A stretch of DNA of 64,000 nt from Enterobacter sp. EA-1 (GCA_002886105.1 CP025776.1:3100001-3164000); one strand, 5' to 3'. Shown: positions 14,649 through 25,393, numbered from the stretch's first letter. A program made the numbers and translations. The notes: generated by a model not told the origin, from the sequence alone.

Positions 14649-14893
14649 TTTCACGATAGACAAAACCTATCTTAACAATAGGTAAAAACTTTCAGTGTTT
14701 TTCCCCGCTTTGCTATGATTAATTGTGATTATTGCTCTGCTAATGATTAGTATGGGTGATACACAAATCATAAGTGTCATGAAGACGCGCTAAGCTACGA
14801 CTTTCCCTTACTCTCGCTCTACCTGTTGTACTGAATTTTACCGTTGATATAGGGCATTTCACTGTACTTAACACATGCATAAGGAAAATGAAC

Positions 14894-15043
14894 ATGATTT
14901 TGCTATTACCATTCATCAAAGTGTTAATAGTAATAACATTGTTATGTGGTCTGTGGGTGTTGTGTGGTGGTTCGGTACTGTTTGCGTTTATTTCTGTTTT
15001 AATCACCGGCCTGCTGGTAATACGCCAACACGACTTCATTTGA
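14894..15043 (+). CDS. Putative 49-residue hydrophobic membrane peptide
   Basis: An ATG at 14894, preceded by AAGGAAAATG, opens a 49-codon frame. The peptide starts MILLLPFIKVLIVITLLCG, has a second hydrophobic stretch (VLFAFISVLITGLLVI) and a charged tail RQHDFI, so it should be an inner-membrane peptide with one long or two short helices. A good terminator follows 9 bases after the stop, and an AT-rich leader of about 150 bases precedes it. I do not recognise the family. Small size and hydrophobicity recall type I toxins and stress peptides, but no antisense RNA was identified. Confidence 0.55.
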   Translation: MILLLPFIKVLIVITLLCGLWVLCGGSVLFAFISVLITGLLVIRQHDFI

Positions 15044-15051
15044 TGACCGTT

Positions 15052-15081
15052 AAAAGCCTTGCTGCGATGCAAGGCTTTTTT
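15052..15081 (+). terminator. Terminator after the small membrane peptide gene
   Basis: AAAAGCCTTGC-TGCGAT-GCAAGGCTTTTTT forms an 11-bp stem with a T run, pointing rightward. Confidence 0.82.
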
Positions 15082-15085
15082 CATG

Positions 15086-15120
15086 AAAAAAGGCTCCTCA
15101 GCCTGAGCAATTGAGGAGCC
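15086..15120 (-). terminator. ycfJ terminator
   Basis: GGCTCCTCA at 15092-15100 pairs with TGAGGAGCC at 15112-15120. On the minus strand the stem is followed by a run of T (A-run at 15086-15091). It lies 22 bases past the ycfJ stop. Confidence 0.8.
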
Positions 15121-15141
15121 AACATGCAGAGTACTTCTGTT

Positions 15142-15677
15142 TTACGCTTTGTTATTCAAAATAAGCTGACCATTGTTATCCAGCGGAATTTGCGTTCCCG
15201 GATCTTTATCCATGCGGATTTTTCCTTGCTGGTCGCCAATCTTGTACGTCACGTCGTAACCGATCATTTTCTCGGATTTGTCATACACGGTTTGACAGCG
15301 TTGCTGGGTCGTGGTGTAGGTATCCCTTTCCTGCATCCCCCCTTGGATTTGGTTACCGGCGTAGCCGCCGCCCAACGCGCCGACGACGGTAGCAACATCT
15401 TTACCCCCGGCCGCCGCCAAACTGGTGACTTAACACCCCACCCGCCACTGCGCCCAGAACAGAACCGGTAATGCGGTTCTCATCCTGTACCGGACGGCGG
15501 TGCGTCATGGTGACGTTACGGCACTCCTCACGGGGTGTTTTAATGCTCTCTTTAATTGGCGTGGCAGAAACCACCTGCGCATACTGGGACCACGGTCAAA
15601 TACATTCAAACTGGCAACTGCGCAGCCCAGTGCAGCGCCACGCCAATTCCGATACCCGCTAACATTGATTTATTCAC
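15142..15677 (-). CDS. ycfJ: YcfJ, glycine-zipper envelope protein
   Basis: A small envelope protein of unknown exact role with a glycine-zipper segment (VVGALGGGYAGNQIQGG) in the middle and a conserved C-terminal domain ending GTQIPLDNNGQLILNNKA. The start is taken as GTG at 15677 (VNKSMLAGIGIGVA), because GGGAG precedes it at the right distance. An ATG at 15665 is the alternative. Breaks near 15620, 15575 and 15430 disturb the N-terminal half. Length is about 178 residues, as in E. coli. Confidence 0.88.
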
Positions 15678-15830
15678 AGGATTATCTCCCTCGTTTGCTA
15701 TTAGCAACAATTTTGCAACTTCAGCGGTCGTTAAGCCAATCGGAAAGAGAGGAAAAAATGGGATATATAGGGAGAAATCAGGATATTCAGAGTTGTCTGA
15801 ACGCTATAGCAGCCGCAGGTAGAAGGGAAA

Positions 15831-15857
15831 TACTGCTCCCTGCGCGAGGGAGCAGTA
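15831..15857 (-). terminator. ndh terminator
   Basis: A perfect 10-bp stem, TACTGCTCCC-TGCGCGA-GGGAGCAGTA, lies 8 bases beyond the ndh stop on the minus strand. Confidence 0.7.
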
Positions 15858-15864
15858 ACGCCTA

Positions 15865-17147
15865 TTAGTGCAGTTTCAACCGCGGGCAATTACCCGGTTA
15901 ATACTGCCCACCAGCATCATCAGGCCGGTTTTGAAATAGCCGTGCAGTGCAATCTACGATACAGTGAAATGTACACGAAGCGGGCAATACGGCCTTCAAT
16001 CATCATCGAACCACGCATCAGGTTCCCCATCAGGCTGCCGACGGTCGAAGTTCGACAGAGAGACCAGTGAACCGTGATCCTTATACACATAAGACTTCAG
16101 CTTACCTTTGATCTGCGCCAGAATGTTATGCAGGGCGAGGCTGGCCATCTGGTGTGCTGCCCTCGGGCGCGCGGAGGAACAAAGCCGCCTTCAGGACGGG
16201 CGCAGGAGGCGCAGTCGCCGATGGCATAGATATCCGCATCGCGCGTGGTTTGCAGCGTTGGCTCAACCACTAATTGATTGATACGGTTGGTTTCCAGACC
16301 GCCAATCTCTTTCATAAAGTCAGGCGCTTTGATACCTGCCGCCCACCATCAGATCGGCTTTGATGTATTCGCCATCTTTGGTATGCAAACCGCCTTCATC
16401 AGCGCTGGTGACCATGGTCTGCGTCAGTACGCGCACGCCCATTTTGGTCAGTTCGCTATGCGCAGCGCCGGAAATCCGCGGCAATGCAGGCAAAATGCGC
16501 TCTCCCGCTTCGACCAGCGTCACGTTCAGCGCGTCGTTGGTCAGACCTTTGTAACCATAGCTGTGCAGCTGTTTCACCGCGTTATGCAGTTCTGCAGAGA
16601 GCTCAACCCCTGTCGCGCCGCCGCCGACAATCGCAATGTTCACTTTGCCGTTAGCGCCAAGATTCGCGGAGTATTTCAGGAACAGGTTCAGCATCTCCCT
16701 GGTGGAAACGACGCGCCTGATGCGGGTTATCGAGGAAAATGCAGTGTTCTTTTTACGCCCGGCGTGTTGAAATCATTAGATGTGCTGCCCAGCGCCATGA
16801 TCAGCGTGTCATAGGCCAGCTTGCGCTCCGGCACCAGCAACTCGCCTTTCTCATCACGCAACTCCGCAAGCGTCAGGGTTTTGCTTTCACGGTTAATGTC
16901 CACCACGGAACCCAGTTGGAACTGGAATGATTACGCGCGTGCGCCAGTGTAGCTCAGCGCATCAACGCCTTCATCTAGTGAACCCGTTGCGACTTCATGC
17001 AGTAACGGTTTCCATAAATGGCTGTGGTTACGATCCACCAGCGTAATTTTGGCTTTTTTACCGCGGCCGAGTTTTTTACCCAACTGCGTTGCCAGCTCCA
17101 GACAGCACCACCACCCACAATTACAATCTTTTCAATGGCGTAGTCAA
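15865..17147 (-). CDS. ndh: Ndh, type II NADH:quinone oxidoreductase
   Basis: A single-subunit, non-proton-pumping NADH dehydrogenase on the inner face of the membrane. The N-terminal FAD site (IVIVGGG) and the NADH site ([18 protein letters not shown]) are visible, as are YAIGDCASC and a C-terminal membrane-association region ending RPRLKLH. The start is a TTG at 17147 (LTTPLKKIV), as in E. coli. The span is about 20 bases shorter than the 1305 of E. coli, with frame breaks near 16925, 16720, 16480, 16340, 16170, 16050 and 15950. Upstream FNR and PdhR boxes support identity. Confidence 0.94.
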
Positions 17148-17171
17148 AGTGACCCCCCTAAAATATTAACT

Positions 17172-17207
17172 GTTAACTAAAAGTTATGCAAATAGCTTTT
17201 AGTTAAC
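17172..17207. promoter_or_regulatory. 12-bp inverted repeat in the ndh leader
   Basis: GTTAACTAAAAG and CTTTTAGTTAAC are perfect inverse copies separated by 12 bases, located 25 bases upstream of the ndh TTG. It could be a protein operator or a leader hairpin. Confidence 0.6.
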
Positions 17208-17255
17208 AAAGAGTTACGCCAAACCAACATTGACGATGAGAATAACACAAGGTTC

Positions 17256-17271
17256 AATGGTCATACCAAAA
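17256..17271. promoter_or_regulatory. PdhR-like operator upstream of ndh
   Basis: TGGTCATACCA at 17258-17268 is the inverse of TGGTATGACCA, matching the PdhR core TGGT-N3-ACCA. In E. coli PdhR represses ndh, so the site is expected here. Confidence 0.65.
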
Positions 17272-17285
17272 TTGATATGCATCAA
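17272..17285. promoter_or_regulatory. FNR site upstream of ndh
   Basis: TTGATATGCATCAA is an exact FNR box (TTGAT-N4-ATCAA). FNR represses ndh anaerobically in E. coli. The site is about 125 bases upstream of the start codon. Confidence 0.85.
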
Positions 17286-17376
17286 GTTTTGATGCCTAAA
17301 AGATGAACAAGTGTAGTTGGATTGCCAAAGAATGCGGGCACAGATTGCCGGGCACAGAAAGGAAAGAGACAAAATA

Positions 17377-17398
17377 CCGGCAGGCGATAACCTGCCGG
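17377..17398 (-). terminator. Terminator after ycfP
   Basis: CCGGCAGG-CGATAA-CCTGCCGG forms an 8-bp stem. On the minus strand it is followed by TATTTTGT, just past the ycfP stop, and would end the hinT-to-ycfP run. Confidence 0.75.
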
Positions 17399-17406
17399 AG
17401 GGGGGA

Positions 17407-17922
17407 TTAACCGAGGGTTTTAAACGCTTTGATACGCTGAAGGTGTGGAGATGTTCTTGAATTTGTGATTGTTCTTCATCCCAGACAATCTCGTAGTAGT
17501 GGTGCAACTCATCCGACGCGCTGATTGTCCAGCGCCTCATCGTTACGCGACAAAATCACCAGACAGCGTCGATTTTTTCACGAATTGGACACACACTTCG
17601 TGGCAATGTCCTGATACTCTTCCGGGCGATCGATTTTTGCCCTCCATGTTCTCATAGGGGAACAGGTTGGGGTTGAGGATCACCTGACAGAATATCACAC
17701 AGAAAGCCAATGCGCTCCGCCCAGTATCCACCCAGTCCTACGAAATCAGCGGGCTCATCGACATTCGATCTTATCCACTTCTTTCAGCAGGTGCTGCATA
17801 TCGTGTTTCGGGTGCCGCGTGCTATAGCTAATCAGACGCACATCCGGATCGATAAACTGTAGCTGCAGCACCTTTTAAGGTTGCCGGGACTGTTTGAGTC
17901 AAAACCGTAAATAGATGATCGC
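17407..17922 (-). CDS. ycfP: YcfP, UPF0227 esterase-like protein
   Basis: An alpha/beta-hydrolase-fold protein of uncertain substrate. Pieces in three frames read [13 protein letters not shown], then [37 protein letters not shown] and [14 protein letters not shown], ending KAFKTLG. All match E. coli YcfP (180 residues). The start codon itself is damaged: the expected ATGATCATC reads GCGATCATC at about 17922. At least six frame breaks make this one of the worst-preserved stretches. It follows nagZ closely. Confidence 0.85.
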
Positions 17923-17957
17923 GTATCCTCACCACTTCGACATCGCGTCCGCAGGCG

Positions 17958-18965
<1,008 letters not shown>

Positions 18966-18976
18966 ACTCACCTCTC

Positions 18977-19793
18977 TTATCCTTCAGTCTGCAGCTGGCG
19001 CCATACTTCATTCGCCAGCGTAATAAATTGTTGTTCACCCGTTTGCTGCCAGCGGCACTCATACCAGCCAGCCATCAGCATCAGAACCTGTGAGGGTCGC
19101 CAGCGCCTGACCTGCCGCCATAACTGAGCCGGTGCGATAGCCGAACGCCGTGCGTAGTCATCCACCAGCGCACGCCGCTGTGCGTCGTTGTCCATCCACA
19201 CGGCGGCCAGTTCGAGAGCAATATCGCCATCGCCCGCATACTCCCAGTCGATCAGCCTTACCCCCTTGCGGACCATGAACCAGATTGCCCGCATGCACAT
19301 CCATATGTAACGGCGCCACCGCAGCGGCGTCGGTTCGCCTTGTTGACGAAGTCGTTTTAATCGCCGTAACCAGAACGGCGTTCGCCGGCCACGCGCAGCG
19401 TGCCAGTATCCTTCAAGCAGTGGTAGCAGCATTATCCGCCAGCCAAAACAGGACTGGCGGTGTAAATCATACAGTAACGCCGCGAGTTCGCTGCTTGATG
19501 GCAACGCCGCTTTTGTTTCACCGGGCAGATAGTCGATAGCCATCCACTCGCCAGTGTAGAGATAGGCACGCGGCGCAATCGCCGACGGTAAATGTTTAAA
19601 CACCCGGTACTGTCGCCGGAAAGGTGAAGATGTGCTCCTGATGCCGCTGGCGCAGCACTCGCATGTGCTGGCCATCGCTGATAAGACAACTCCCGCCGCT
19701 GGAGTCCGGTATTCTGGCTGGCGACGGAGCGTATTGCGGAAAATAGCGTGACAGAATGTCGTCACGCGTTTGCTTATTGTTGCTGAACCGCAC
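18977..19793 (-). CDS. thiK: ThiK (YcfN), thiamine kinase
   Basis: An aminoglycoside-phosphotransferase-fold kinase that phosphorylates salvaged thiamine. Recognisable pieces are [36 protein letters not shown], the metal-binding [17 protein letters not shown] and the C-terminal WRQVRRW. The GTG start at 19793 overlaps the lpoB end by 20 bases. Breaks occur near 19735, 19640, 19390 and 19270; the last disrupts the HMDVHAGN catalytic loop. About 272 residues, close to the E. coli 274. Confidence 0.9.
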
Positions 19794-20439
19794 CTTTACC
19801 TGACCAGATAATCTCGCCGGTCTGCACCAGCATTAATTGCATTTGCAGGCCCGGTGCGTTGGCATTGCCGGTCGCGTTGGAGTACAGCACATATTGCGCG
19901 CCGACATTGCGGGCGATGCCAATCGCTTTACTGCGGGTCCCCAGACTGTCCTGCGGTGAAAGCCCCAATTGTTGCTTCGCCACGGCCAGCTGCTGTGCGG
20001 TGATCAATGTAAATTTGCCGTTGTTAGCCAACGCATTACGCACCACTTCGGTGGCTTCGCCGGTGTTGATGGATCCATTAGTGCGGTTATTTACGCTTAC
20101 TATCCACCAGCAGTACGCTTCCCGCTGTTGCACCGCTCGCGGGCAGCATTTTGCCCACCATCGGTTGCACCGCACCATTCCAGTCATAGTGGCGTTCACG
20201 CGGCGTTGGCTGCGCGGTCTGATCCTGATGCTCAATCGGGCCACCGGCTGTTGTTGCGGCAGTGTCGGGACAGAAGGCACCGTCGGCACCGGCTGTTGCG
20301 GCTGCGGTTGAGTGGGTTGCTGTTCGCCTCCCCCTGCCTGATCGACGGGTGCGGGTTGTTGCTCACCGCGAATGATACAGCCCGACAACAGCATGGCGAA
20401 AGTGGTCAGTAGTGCGTAGCGTCCAAGTGTTTTAATCAA
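19774..20439 (-). CDS. lpoB: LpoB, outer-membrane lipoprotein activator of PBP1b
   Basis: Activates the peptidoglycan synthase PBP1b from the outer membrane. It has a lipoprotein signal with lipobox LLSGC, a proline- and glutamine-rich linker (PQPQQPVPTVPSVPTLP) and the globular domain NNRTNGSINTGEATEVVRNA through [14 protein letters not shown]. The frame stays open, but residues of about 70-112 are out of frame between two compensating indels (about 20230 and 20105). Position and sequence agree with the E. coli gene. Confidence 0.93.
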   Translation of the reverse strand: MIKTLGRYALLTTFAMLLSGCIIRGEQQPAPVDQAGGGEQQPTQPQPQQPVPTVPSVPTLPQQQPVARLSIRIRPRSQRRVNATMTGMVRCNRWWAKCCPRAVQQREAYCWWIVSVNNRTNGSINTGEATEVVRNALANNGKFTLITAQQLAVAKQQLGLSPQDSLGTRSKAIGIARNVGAQYVLYSNATGNANAPGLQMQLMLVQTGEIIWSGKGAVQQQ

Positions 20440-20449
20440 GAGTCACCCC

Positions 20450-20824
20450 TTACAGGTAGAGATAAAGTCTGACATTGCGCGCCCCAAGATAGTTGGCGCT
20501 CCCGTAGAGTGTCACACCGGAATTCGCCGGAATGGTCACGCTACGCGGCGCTTCCAGGGGATGCATTTCCAGACCTCTGGCGTCATACCAGTAAAAACGA
20601 TAATGCACAGTAACGGGTTGTTGCCTCTCATTAAATAGCCGCGAAGACGCGGATGGCTGGAGTTCTTCGGTGCTTAATGTCGGCGGCTGCGCGGTAATGC
20701 CCGCCGCCAGTATACTGGACTCCATCACCAGCGTTTGATTGCTGGCAACCGGAATCGCCGGACGCGAACTGCAACCCGCCAGCGTCAACGCCGCCAGTAA
20801 TAAGGCAACACGCCCTGTGGTCAT
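20450..20824 (-). CDS. ycfL: YcfL lipoprotein
   Basis: A small lipoprotein of unknown function, intact at about 124 residues. It has a signal peptide with lipobox LAGC (MTTGRVALLLAALTLAGC). The body carries ERQQPVTVHYRFYWYDARG and the tail RNVRLYLYL, both matching E. coli YcfL. It lies between hinT and lpoB with short gaps, so it is probably co-transcribed. Confidence 0.92.
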   Translation of the reverse strand: MTTGRVALLLAALTLAGCSSRPAIPVASNQTLVMESSILAAGITAQPPTLSTEELQPSASSRLFNERQQPVTVHYRFYWYDARGLEMHPLEAPRSVTIPANSGVTLYGSANYLGARNVRLYLYL

Positions 20825-20825
20825 A

Positions 20826-21179
20826 TTACAAGCCTTTATGAGCCAGCATCGGCCCAAGCGCCCGTCCGCCAAGCAGGTGCATATGAATATGATAAACTTC
20901 CTGCCCGCCATGACGATTACAATTCGATCAAACGGTAACCGTCTTCGTCGATACCTTCGTCACGGGCGATTTTCGCCGCCACCGTCAACATACGTCCAAG
21001 CGTCTGTTCATGCGCTTCAGTCACATCGTTCACGGTAGGGATCAGGATATTCGGCACAATGAGCACATGCGGGCTTGCGGGGAAATGTCACGAAAAGCGG
21101 TGACCAGCTCATCCTGATACACAATGTCTGACGGAATTTCGCGGCGGATAATTTTACTGAAAATGGTTTCTTCGGCCAT
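20826..21179 (-). CDS. hinT: HinT, purine nucleoside phosphoramidase (HIT family)
   Basis: A HIT-family hydrolase of AMP-lysine and aminoacyl-adenylates. It starts [29 protein letters not shown]. The catalytic histidine triad HIHMHLLGG (about 20870) lies near the C-terminus, which ends GPMLAHKGL. Two or three frame breaks (about 21090, 21075 and 20925) split the 119-residue protein. It is the first gene of the run to ycfP, divergent from fhuE. Confidence 0.9.
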
Positions 21180-21515
21180 GACGTTTTCCTTTTTTGAGCG
21201 CGGAAGATGCCGCAGCCGTCGTCAATTCAGTCTCTAGAGTATGATCGAGTTTCTCTTGTCGTTTCAACCAAAACGCTGTTTTTCTTTCCGCTTTCAGGCA
21301 CCTCTGACGCAGGAATAGCCAACCCTTCCGTTCCACTACAGTGAAACAGCATTTCCAGTAATAAATCTTACATCTGTTTACATCAATGGAGTGAATGCGT
21401 ATATTTCGCATTTGCATTTTCATGCGCAACTAATACAGTAAATTAAAAAAATCCGCCTGACGCGACAACGTATCGCTGCCGGGCACTCCCTCTAACACAC
21501 CATTAAGGTTTATTC
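21180..21515. promoter_or_regulatory. hinT/fhuE intergenic region with a possible Fur box
   Basis: About 335 bases without a credible gene. At 21401-21424 the sequence ATATTTCGCATTTGCATTTT followed by CATG resembles a string of degenerate Fur hexamers, as expected for an iron-siderophore receptor. The match to the 19-bp consensus is weak. Nothing else is recognised. Confidence 0.35.
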
Positions 21516-23697
21516 ATGTCTTTCACTCATCACGCCAAGGACGCAGCGCGTCCGGTAGCCGCCACACCTTCTCTGCTCGCCGCGTGCATTGCCGCCTTCT
21601 GCTGCCTTTGCGGCTGATAAAGCATCTGAAGATACCGTGGTCGTAGACGGCGCAGCGCTAAGCACCGCCGACAGTCAGGATCAGGATTACAGCGTTAAAA
21701 CCACGACAACCGGCACCAAACTGTTGCTGGTGCCGCGCGATATTCCGCAATCCGTGAGCGTGGTAAGTCAGCAGCGTATGCAGGACCAGCAACTGAACAC
21801 GATTGAGCAGGTTCTGGATAACACCATTGGCGTAAGCGCCTCGCGCATCGACTCGCACCGGACAAATTTCTTTGCGCGTGGTTTCTTCGTCAGTAACTTT
21901 GCCTATGAAGATATGCCAACCTTCCTTGATAACCGCTGGAACTTTGGCGATACCGCGCGCCATTTACGACAAGATTGAAGTGGTGCGCGGCGCAGCTGGT
22001 CTGATGAGTGGCACCGGTAACCCGTCAGCCTACGTCAATATGGTGCGTAAGCATGCGGACAGCAAAGAGTTCAAAGGCAGCGCAACCGCAACGTACGGTA
22101 GTTGGGATAATCAACGCTACGTTCTCGACTTACAGGCGCCATTGACAGAGTCCGGTAATGTGCGTGGCCGCATGATCACCGGCTACCGGATAAAGATTCG
22201 TGGATTGAGCGTAACCATTACCGCAAAAATTCATCACCGGTGTTGTGGATGCAGACCTCACCGATTCCACCACCCTGTCTGTGGGATATGACTATCAGGA
22301 AAGCCGGAAGACAGCCCGACCTCAGGGTGGTGTCCCGTCGATGTACAGCGATGGTAGCCGTACGCATTTCCGCCGTGGTTTCCAACACAGCGGCTGACTG
22401 GGCCTACTCAAATGTGGACTCCACGAAAATTTTCGCCAATCTGACGCAGCGTTTTGATAACGGCTGGGAAGCGAAAGTTAACGCCATGCATGCGGAAACC
22501 AATTTCGACAGCAAATTGATGTATATCGATGGCTATCCAGATAAAAACACCGGTCTCTTCGATGCCTCGCAATGGCAAGGCGCACCGGGGCGGTTGGAAC
22601 CGTGGTGAGCGTAAGCAGGACTCCGTAGATGCGTTCGTGCGCGGCGGTTACGATCTCTTCGGTCGTCAACATGAAGTGATGTTCGGCGGCAGCTACAGCC
22701 GTCAGCGTAATAACTATGACAACTCTTACCCGGTTAATGACAATTCCGGTCTGATGGACGTTGGTAATATTATTACAACGGCAATACGCTCGCTGACCCA
22801 ACCTCGGTCAGACTGGACGCTCTATCAGCGGGATGTGATCCGCCAGAAATCCGTCTATGCTGCAACCCGTATCTCGCTGGCCGATCCCCTGCACCTTATT
22901 CTGGGCGCGCGTTACACCGAGTGGAGCGCAAAATACAACCGGAACGTAAACCGGATGAAATCCGCAACAGCAAGTCCGATGATGTGACGCCGTATGCGGG
23001 GCTGATTTATGACATCGATGACACTCGGTCTGTGTACGGCAGTTATACCTCTATCTTTGAGCCTTCAAGCCAACGCGATATCAACAGCGAGTTCCTCGAC
23101 CCGACGACAGGTAAAAGCTACGAAGCCGGGGTGAAAGGCGACTGGTTTAACACGCGCCTGACGGCAACGTTTGCCGTATTCCGTACCGAGCAGGATCACG
23201 TTGCTGTCTCGACGGGCGAGTACATCCCGAACTCTGGCGGCCAGACGGCGTATAAATCCGTGAACGGCACCGTCAGCAAAGGGGTTGAATTTGAACTGAA
23301 TGGCGCACTGACCGACAACCTGCAACTGACTTTCGGCGCCAGCCGTTTTATGGCGGAAGATGGCGACGGGGTTGCGGTTAACCCGGAGCAAGCGCGTACG
23401 ACGATGAAATTGTTTACCCGCTACCAGTTGCCGATGCTGCCTGAGCTTGCTTTTGGCGGCGGCGCGCTGGCAAAACAAAAGCTGGCAGGATATTAAAGGC
23501 CCGAATGGCAATATGCGTATCACCCAGAGCGGCTACACCGTGGTTGACCTGTTTACCCGTTACCGTGCCACTAAAACTTCGCGATTCAGGCAAACCTGAA
23601 CAATGTGTTCGATAAAGAGTATTACGATTATCTGGGCACCTATGGGGTTTATGGCGCGCCGCGTAACTTCTCTATCAGCGCAAACTACAGTTTCTGA
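21516..23697 (+). CDS. fhuE: FhuE-type TonB-dependent siderophore receptor
   Basis: An outer-membrane receptor for coprogen/rhodotorulate-type ferric siderophores. It has a signal peptide, a TonB-box-like segment (EDTVVVDGAAL), a plug domain (RDIPQSVSVVSQQRM, EVVRGAAGLMSGTGNPSA) and a 22-strand-type barrel (LILGARYTEW, YTSIFEP, GVEFELNGALTDNLQLTFGA) ending in Phe, as outer-membrane barrels do. The length of about 727 matches FhuE, and the location next to hinT and ptsG is syntenic. Surface loops differ clearly from E. coli FhuE, so ligand range may differ. Frame breaks lie near 21595, 21955, 22190, 22310, 22600, 22985, 23480 and 23575. Confidence 0.88.
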
Positions 23698-23715
23698 TTT
23701 TGATAACAGTAAGTA

Positions 23716-23739
23716 GGGAGCCTGATGGCTCCCTTTTTT
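23716..23739 (+). terminator. fhuE terminator
   Basis: GGGAGCC-TGAT-GGCTCCC followed by TTTTTT, 18 bases beyond the fhuE stop. Confidence 0.88.
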
Positions 23740-23764
23740 ACGCTCTTGCATCATCACAACTCAT

Positions 23765-23787
23765 AAAAAGGGAGCCATCAGGCTCCC
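23765..23787 (-). terminator. ptsG terminator, a copy of the fhuE terminator stem
   Basis: GGGAGCC-ATCA-GGCTCCC, with an A-run on its left that gives TTTTT on the minus strand. The stem arms are identical to those of the fhuE terminator 30 bases away. Confidence 0.85.
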
Positions 23788-23809
23788 TCAGTCTCCCCCA
23801 GACTATGAC

Positions 23810-25244
23810 TTAGTTATTATGGATGTATTCATCCATCTCGGTTTTCAGGTTATCGGATTTCGTACCGAAAATCGCCTGCACACCGGAACCAGCCACAACC
23901 ACACCCGCAGCGCCCAGTTTCTTCCAGGCCAGCCTGATCCACTTTCGCTACGTCAGCAACGCTGACACGCAGACGCGTGATGCACGCATCCAGTTGGTGA
24001 TGTTTTCTTTACCGCCAAACGCCGTAACCAGAGCCGGAGCCATTTCGCTGGTTGCGCCAGCTTTGCTCTCTTCAGTGGTTTCTTCACGGCCGGGGGTTTT
24101 CAGATCCAGCGCTTTAATCAGTACACGGAACACGGTGTAGTAAACAACCGCATAACCTGCACCGATAACCGGGAACAGCCACAGTTTGCTGCTGTTGCCG
24201 CTCAGTACGATGAAGTCAATCAGACCGTGAGAGAACGACGTACCGTCACGCATACCCAGCAGGATACAGATCGGGAATGCCAGACCCGCCAGAATCGCGT
24301 GGATGACATACAGGATCGGCGCAACGAACATGAAGGAGAACTCGATCGGCTCGGTGATACCGGTCAGGAACGAGGTCAGCGCTGCGGAGATCATGATACC
24401 GCCCACTTTCGCGCGCGGTTTTCCGGCTTAGCAGAGTGCCAGATAGCGATAGCGGCAGCCGGCAGACCGTACATTTTGAACAGGAAGCCGCCAGACAGTT
24501 TGCCCGCAGTCGGGTCGCCTGCCATGTAACGCGGGATATCGCCGTGGAAAACCTGACCTGCTGCGTTGGTGAATTCACCGATCTGCATCTGGAAAGGTAC
24601 GTTCCAGATGTGGTGCAGACCAAACGGCACCGAGGCAACGTTCAATAAAGCCGTAGATACCGAACGCAACAACCGGGTTCTGGTAAGCAGCCCACTGAGA
24701 GAACGTCTGGATAGCGGTACCGATCGGCGGCCAAATGAAGGACAGGATCACACCGGTGAAAATCGCGGCCAGACCGGAAATGATCGGTACGAAACGCTTA
24801 CCGGCGAAGAAGCCCGTGCACTCAGGCAGCTTGATACGGTAGAAACGGTTGAACATGTACGCTGCGATCGCACCGGAGATGATCCCCCCGAGAACACCGG
24901 TATCAGCCGGTGTTTTGCGGCGATTTCTTCAGCAGGTAAATGCAGAACCAGCGGCGCAACAACAGCCATGGTCTTCACCATGATGCCGTAAGCAACAACC
25001 GCAGCCAGAGCTGAAACACCGTCGTTATTGGTGAAGCCCAGTGCAACACCGATAGCGAAGATCAGTGGCATGTTGGCAAAACGGAACCGCCCGCTTCGGC
25101 CATCACATGGGAAACCACTTCTGGCAGCCAGCTGAAGTTTGCAGAACCGACGCCCAGCAGGATACCTGCGATAGGCAGTACGGATACTGGCAGCATCAGC
25201 GATTTACCGACCTTCTGCAGGTTAGCAAATGCATTCTTAAACAT
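23810..25244 (-). CDS. ptsG: PtsG, glucose-specific PTS permease EIICB
   Basis: Transports glucose and phosphorylates it to glucose-6-phosphate. The membrane EIIC domain ([56 protein letters not shown]) is followed by a linker and the EIIB domain with the phospho-cysteine segment (LDACITRLR expected, broken by one missing C near 23985). It ends DEYIHNN. The length of about 477 residues equals E. coli. Frame breaks lie near 25075, 24890, 24640, 24415, 23985 and 23925. The leader carries a CRP site, an Mlc-like operator and an SgrS pairing site. Confidence 0.95.
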
Positions 25245-25258
25245 AATTGAGAGTGCTC

Positions 25259-25271
25259 CTGAGTATTAGTG
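25259..25271 (-). promoter_or_regulatory. Predicted SgrS pairing site in the ptsG leader
   Basis: The minus strand reads CACTAATACTCAG just before the ribosome-binding AGGAG of ptsG. It complements the E. coli SgrS core CUGAGUAUUGGUG with one G-U wobble. SgrS pairing blocks ptsG translation under glucose-phosphate stress in E. coli. Confidence 0.6.
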
Positions 25272-25338
25272 CTTTTTTCTACGCTTTGCGCATTGGCGCG
25301 GGGAGAGCGCGCCGTGGGAAGGGCATCTAAGCGCCCCT

Positions 25339-25363
25339 TATTTATTACACAGAGTAAAATAAA
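25339..25363. promoter_or_regulatory. Mlc-type operator upstream of ptsG
   Basis: TTATTTATTACACAGAGTAA followed by AATAA is an AT-rich inverted repeat resembling the Mlc operator of E. coli ptsG. Identification is from recall of that promoter and should be aligned. Confidence 0.55.
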
Positions 25364-25377
25364 TCGATTTGGCTTTG

Positions 25378-25393
25378 TTTGATGGCTATCACG
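25378..25393. promoter_or_regulatory. CRP site upstream of ptsG
   Basis: The minus strand reads CGTGATAGCCATCAAA, corresponding to the known CRP site of the E. coli ptsG promoter (TGTGA-like half plus TCA). Confidence 0.6.
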
